This document shows positions 58,791-64,000 of a DNA stretch of 64,000 nucleotides, one piece after another. A program made the position numbers and the translations under genes. The notes below the pieces were generated by a model that saw only the letters and a list, made by a program, of their open reading frames with translations, searched no databases and had not been told where the DNA came from. The number at the start of each line of letters is the position of its first letter. The stretch's first letter is position 1. The stretch is from Haberlea rhodopensis. Lineage: Eukaryota > Streptophyta > Magnoliopsida > Lamiales > Gesneriaceae. The stretch covers positions 372,001 to 436,000 of the forward strand of contig CAJQUN010000426.1 of NCBI GenBank assembly GCA_907163345.1. Direction: 5' to 3'.

Positions 58791-58966
58791 TTGTTTGGCT
58801 TACTGAAAAACATAAAAAGAGATAATCTAGCCTCTTATTGATATTAGAGATTATCATTCTTTTGGGAGTATCACTTAGTCTCATAAAATTAAACTTTAAT
58901 TTCCTCGAACGTACGAATGGAAAATAGGCTGCTGCCCAGTGCCCACTAGACATGCATGGTGAGGTC

Positions 58967-59109
58967 GAATAGTTCTTAGCTACCCCCATGAGCACTACCC
59001 CATGGGGGTACAACACCCTTGGATGAGCATCATTTCCCCAAATGATGCTCATCCAAGGGTTGTGCTACCCCCATGGGGTAGTGCCCATGGGGGTAGCCAA
59101 GAAGTATTC
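58967..59109. mobile_element. Mutator-type foldback MITE with 9-bp target duplication
   Basis: The 143-bp element consists of two arms of about 70 bp that are near-perfect reverse complements around a 4-bp loop near 59036-59039. It is flanked by exact GGTGAGGTC at 58958-58966 and 59110-59118. Ends read GAATAGTTCTTAGCTACCCC and, on the other strand, GAATACTTCTTGGCTACCCC. A 9-bp duplication with long TIRs points to a Mutator-like (MULE) origin. Each arm also contains an internal palindrome ACCCCATGGGGGT. Confidence 0.88.
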
Positions 59110-59119
59110 GGTGAGGTCA

Positions 59120-60355
59120 TGTAAGTGGGCAAATCTGAGGTAGAAAGTAGACAAGTGTACACATTTTAAGTATATAATATTTTTAAAAAAAAAAAAAAAA
59201 AATACTAAATATTTAATTTTGTTAAATCACATTACCCTCTTTAAATACAATCAACTTTCAAAAAAATACAACAAAATGTAGCCTTAGATCCGAAAGAACA
59301 CAACCAAATGCAAACGTAATAAAGCAAGCCAAACAGTATTATAATTACTTTAACTATCTCAGCTTGTCATTATCATTAATTAAGTCGTAAATTACTTGTG
59401 TGATAATATTATATTTTTGACTTATGTCTTAAATAATAAAGATAATCATAAAATCGGCCTGCGTAACATCAAGTACTCAAAGGTCACATTCAGGACTGAT
59501 TAAAGATTTAGTATTAGTACTTCAAATTAGATCATGGACGGCGAAATTTTATTTGTTTGGAAATTCTCCTGTTGCCCTACAAATAAATTACATATAAATT
59601 ATATATATATATTGATTTTATACGGAAACAATTATAAGTTTATGAATGTATTATGTAAGATCAAACATTTGCCGCTGAACCAAAAGATATAGCTGATGGT
59701 AACAGTTCAACTCATTCTTTACCAGTACAACAGCTCAAAACCACATTTCGATGGCTCTTCTAGCAGGAGCAACTATTGCTCCACAATAATCTATCTTTCA
59801 ATAATTACACTTCTCGTAATCTATCATAATCGAACACGTAATCTTGATTATGATAACAATTTTAGGATCGAGCTTGTTGTTGTACCAAAAACTATAGCTG
59901 GTGGTAATTATGTAATTCAAATATTTTAAACTGTATAACATCGCAAGCACCACGTTTTGATCGATCTCCTTATATGAGCAATTGTATTCCCCAAACATAT
60001 TAAATTACCAGTTTTTACAACAAATAATCCCTGCACGTTTGAGTTCATGCTCGTCAAAAAGTTGAAGCTCGGCAAATTCATGAGTCGCAAATTGATTCAT
60101 ACCCTTGCATTATAGAGCATGATATTGTTGGCATTAGGTAAAAAGAATTTAGAACAAAAAAAAAAAAACAACTCATACTCTATTTAATTATTTAAAATAA
60201 TGAATACACTTTAACGTACAAAATATATACTCTCATATGCAATGTACCAAGTTGAGAATTCAAAATAATTGTGTGTTAAAAACACAACTAACGCTTCTTA
60301 TCATTATTTTCTTAGAAAGTCACTGTGTTGTGCGAGGTTAGATGGATAAAAAAGA
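59120..60355. other. Intergenic, no gene recognised
   Basis: AT-rich with an A-run at about 59180-59200; nothing further. Confidence 0.5.
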
Positions 60356-60357
60356 CT

Positions 60358-61190
60358 AATAACTGATGATGGGAAATGGGTAAGATGGAACTGGTCTTGG
60401 AGGCGCCCCTTGTTTGCTTTGAAAGAAGATTCTCTTCTAACTCTTCAATTGCAGCTCGACATTCTCAAAGCCAAAGTTTAAGAGGAAGATCGCTGGATTT
60501 GGATCCATTCTGCTGATAATCTCTACTCCACTAAAACTGCATATATCTCTTGCTTTTCTCTTGTTTCAGATAATGCGGAGGCTATTTTCCAGTTAGCATC
60601 TGTCTGCATCTGTCTGGAACAAACTCACTCCTTCAAATGTATCTTTCCTTGCTTGGAGATTATTGCAAAACAGATTAGCTATCAAGATTAACCTGAATAG
60701 GAGAGTCGCACTTAGTCATGATCTCTCTCTGATGTGCCACTTTGTAACGATCATGAGGATGATGTTTCCATCTATTCTTTACCTGAAAGCTCCCGTTCAA
60801 TATTTGGATGGATTGCTTCAAGTGGCTTAGTATATTTTCGGCTATCCATCAAACTCCAGCTTCTGCCGTCGGAAATCGGGTTAGATTTTGGAATTACTTT
60901 GTGGGATTGTGTGGTTTGAAGTATTTGGAGTCTTAGGAACGCGGTGGTTTTCAAGAACGAGAGTCCATAAGCCTTCAACTTATTTGACAAAATAAGGATT
61001 CGTCTTTGGATTTGGCTAGTCGCAAACAAATCAGACTCCAGTTTGATCAGTGTTTCTGATTGGTTTCAATTCCCTTATCTGCTTGGATTTTGTTTTGTGA
61101 TATTGTTTTCAGTTTACAGTTTCATCTGTAATATTTTGAGCACGTCATGTGTTCAATTTTAATATTTTGGTTTATCTAAAAAAAAAAGAT
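60358..61190 (+). pseudogene. 3' end of a LINE retrotransposon, broken
   Basis: Across frames the sequence spells the C-terminal zinc-binding region of a plant LINE reverse transcriptase. WNKLTPSNVSFLAWRLLQNR-like residues are encoded around 60615-60675, followed by INLNRRVALSHD. A terminal WNYFVGLCGLKYLE block is near 60885-60930. It ends in a 3' UTR-like stretch and an A10 tract at 61178-61187, as expected for L1-type insertions truncated at the 5' end. Many stops; dead copy. Confidence 0.75.
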
Positions 61191-61194
61191 GAAT

Positions 61195-64000
61195 CTCTAT
61201 CCGTTTATTCAAAATAATTAACCAATATAATAAGGGTCAAGGTGTATGAACAGTAATCTGGGTCTGCTTTTACCAATGCGATGAACAGTGGCTTGGAAAT
61301 TGTTTTTTAAGTCTTTTAAATTCATTATCTTTGTTGGGCTTCTGGGAATTGTTTTTTTTTCCTCCTTGTCAATAGATGTTGGGCTTGTGGGAATGTATTG
61401 GGCTTGTGGGAGGCTTGAGATCCGTGACACCCAATACACGGCCCTTTTAAAAATAATAAACAAATTGCTGATTGCAAGACCTTTTCGTTTTCGACAGCTT
61501 CGCTCTGAGCACCGCCAGCAGAGGAGATCGTCGTCGTCGGTGGTTATGGGCTGCAACTCGCCGCCTGTACCGGATGGACGTGTTGTCATAGGTTTATCAG
61601 ATTACGTTCGTAGGTGATGGTTGTGGGCTTTCTTGCGGACAAGAGGGCGCCGTGTGTTATTACCCACCGGTCCATGTCGGTGCCCGGATTTCCCTTCTTT
61701 TCCTGCCTTATCTCTTTTTGTTGCAGGTCTTTGAATGATGGGGCGTGCCATCATTTTGTCTCGCCGGCATCGCCTCTTTTCCTGGTTTGAGAGCCATTTT
61801 TCTCCTTCTATAAATTATGTTGCTTCTTGTCGATTTTTGTGTGGCTTTTCTTATTTAAGGGTTTTGCTGTTTATTGCTCAGCTATCCTTCTCAGGTTAGT
61901 TCTACTGACCATTTTTTCCTCGCTGGTTTCCATGCTTGCTGCATATTTGTTCCGCTTTTGGGTTTAAATATGGGTTCCAGTTTTCAAGATATGCGTTACA
62001 ATTTCTGTTTTCCACTCTGGTTTTGCTTGCCGTTTGTTTTTCGGTGGGGTTTTGGGTTTTTGGGCTGTTGGGTATGTGATGTTTTCAGTGTGTAGCTTGG
62101 AAGGTGTCGTTTCCTTGGCTCGCATGTGTGTGCAGTTCTTGTGGTTGAAGGTTGTGCTTGTGTGCTAGAGTTTATCGCTACATTGATAACTTGATGCTCT
62201 CGGCCAACCTTGGGAAGCTTGAGATTGCAGAATTTAATTTGAGTTATTAGTCTTCTTCCATATGTATTGTAAAAATCTTAGATGTTTTTTGTTCAAGATG
62301 TTGTCTTCAAATCCCTATTTTGAGGAAAACCAGCACTTTTATGTGTAGAGGTAAATTTTTGAGGTCTGTACTTTTGAGGTCAGCTTTCGGTGGATTGATC
62401 AATTTTTTTTTAAAAAACTCTCAATCCAGTTTATCCAGTTTTTGATTATGGCTTTCAAAATTGCTTATTAGTATGATATGATGTGGATGTGTTTGCCAAA
62501 AAAAATTCCTTCGAGTTCCTTTTCGATCCTATGTTTCAATGGTGGATTTTTTTTTAAGTAGCTTGCTAATTAGTGTGATATAGTATTTTAAAAAACTGAC
62601 ATCCTTTTGAAAAAATGGATCTTCATATCCCTGTTTGGTGGCTTCATTGTGAGTGTTGAAACTGCTGTAACTCATAATGAAGCCATAGGGTGTTACAATA
62701 TGTACTTATGATATTAGTTGATATATGGTTCGGTGGCTTCATTATGAGTGTTGTTTTTTAAAAAATGAAACCTTTATTAGTATGATGTGTCTATGTAATA
62801 CCCATGATGTGGCTTTAACCAACTGCTGCAGCTATATATTTGTATCGCACGCCTTGCATTTGCACTGGATGTCTCACATTTAATGATATGCTGTTTTGCA
62901 AGTGATGGTAAATACTTTCAGTAATGTGGTTGAAGATGGTTTCTCATCATTTTGGTATTGAAATACCCAGTTGAAATATCCAGCTACTTATCATGTAGGT
63001 CTTACATATCACCTCACTTTCTTCCTGGAAAATATATATAAAAAAAAATAGGTCATTATATTTTGTTTTGTTCTCGGCTGTGATTAAGTTTCCGAAATTT
63101 CCAAAAGTTGTTCAAGTTTCTGTACGTCCACGTGTACTTTGTTTATATTGCGATGGTGCGTTTTGTAAGTTATACTCGAAATAGATGTTTTGAATATACC
63201 ATGTCTAATATACATATTCCAAAGGCTTAAACTTTGGAGCTTTAATGCCAACTTTTGCTTCTATGGTGTATACCGTATTTTGGCTCCGAGCAAACTGTTT
63301 TGCATATACTATATGTGTAACATGCATATGATAGATATGTAAACTATTTTTTTTTGCTACAAGTTGTTTCGTACCATAGTTTAGTCTTTATATTGATTGG
63401 AAAAAAGGGTTTTTTAATGTGGCTTTCAAAGACAACAAAAAAAAGGGGGGGATTCCAGAGGCATATTAGATGTTACAATTTTACTGATTTTAGGGCTGTT
63501 CTTGGCTACGGTTGGTGTCCTCATTTTCAGCCTGTGTACCTTTGGTTTTAGATTTGTCCTGGTCGAAATTGAGGCTGTGTTGCGTTTTATAAATCAACAA
63601 ACTCTTATATTTACAGTTCTGCCAAAGCTTTAGTGTATCCATAGAAATAATATATCACATATTGCATACATTTTATGAATCTTGGTTTTATGCTCGACCC
63701 TTATGTTTTTAAGATGTTTTTTAATGCAGATTCTCTTGTCTTTCTAGTATGGTGAGCATTTAATAGTCTTCGGGGGTAATGATGATGTCGGTGTTGTGTA
63801 TGATCTCTCCTTGCCTTGTTTCTCGCTTTCCCTCATTAAATTCTCATGCTTTCTTTTGTGGGTGTAGTTACTATTCTTTTATTCTTGGCTCTTGCTTTCT
63901 TCCATTTTACTGTTTCCAAAGCTAGATTCAGAATTTCTTTGTCTTTTTGGCTTCCTTTTTTTTGGGTTTTGTAGCTTTATTTGTGCCCGTCATTTTGTTG
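61195..64000. other. T-rich region without recognised gene
   Basis: The first 500 bp are GC-richer with GTCGTCGTCGG and CGCCAGCAGAGG words and a plus-strand frame at 61288-61617. After that the plus strand is T- and G-rich with many T runs, as in plant 5' UTR introns. It could be the 5' end of a plus-strand transcript whose coding part lies beyond the window, but no ORF supports this. Confidence 0.3.

Noticed and set aside
58687..59052. 121-codon minus-strand frame
   Set aside because: It runs from the LTR-like fragment into one arm of the foldback MITE; no conserved motif.

Overview
The window looks like nuclear DNA of a flowering plant, probably a eudicot. It is AT-rich, has a GT-AG spliced gene, a plant SUPERMAN-type zinc-finger gene and dense, nested LTR retrotransposons. 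I see only two credible host genes: a five-exon tropinone-reductase-like short-chain dehydrogenase on the minus strand (4111-6635) and an intronless single C2H2 zinc-finger repressor gene on the plus strand (44046-44864). Almost everything else is transposable elements, their remnants, simple repeats or silent intergenic DNA.

Layout. 1-4100: an LTR-like fragment, a hAT-like MITE and an AT-rich minisatellite. 4111-6730: the dehydrogenase gene with a foldback in its 3' flank. 7300-8240: a SINE-like insertion with a 10-bp target duplication, a 125-bp tandem duplication and an LTR fragment carrying palindromes. 9680-10960: a PIF/Harbinger-type element with TTA target duplications. 12587-20248: a three-level nest, with a Helitron-like element inside a solo LTR (TSD CCCTA) inside an older Ty3/gypsy-type solo LTR. 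20750-24430: a second Helitron-like element with matching ends. 25206-25949: a solo LTR (TSD TCTTG). 27686-31190: a decayed Ty1/copia element with one LTR. 31757-34845: a decayed Ty3/gypsy gag-pol remnant, split by an inverted LTR. It is ended by a complete young copia-type insertion (34845-42533, TSD ATTAG), whose own genes are ruined. 46341-55312: a very young Ty3/gypsy chromovirus (TSD AATGC) inserted in an Au-like SINE. It has one frameshift, two early stops and no recognisable gag body. 58130-61190: an LTR-like fragment, a Mutator-type foldback MITE and the 3' end of a LINE. 61190-64000: T-rich sequence without a recognisable gene.

The two host genes have no visible functional link. The most unusual pattern is a set of LTRs that each carry an array of one short palindrome. 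At three of the loci the palindromes recur at about 21-22 bp, and at two of them groups are separated by 49-50 bp. The palindrome differs by locus (CGATCGATCG in two, GCGCCTAGGCGC-like in a third; a looser ACGT-centred array in a fourth). I know of no standard LTR feature that explains this.
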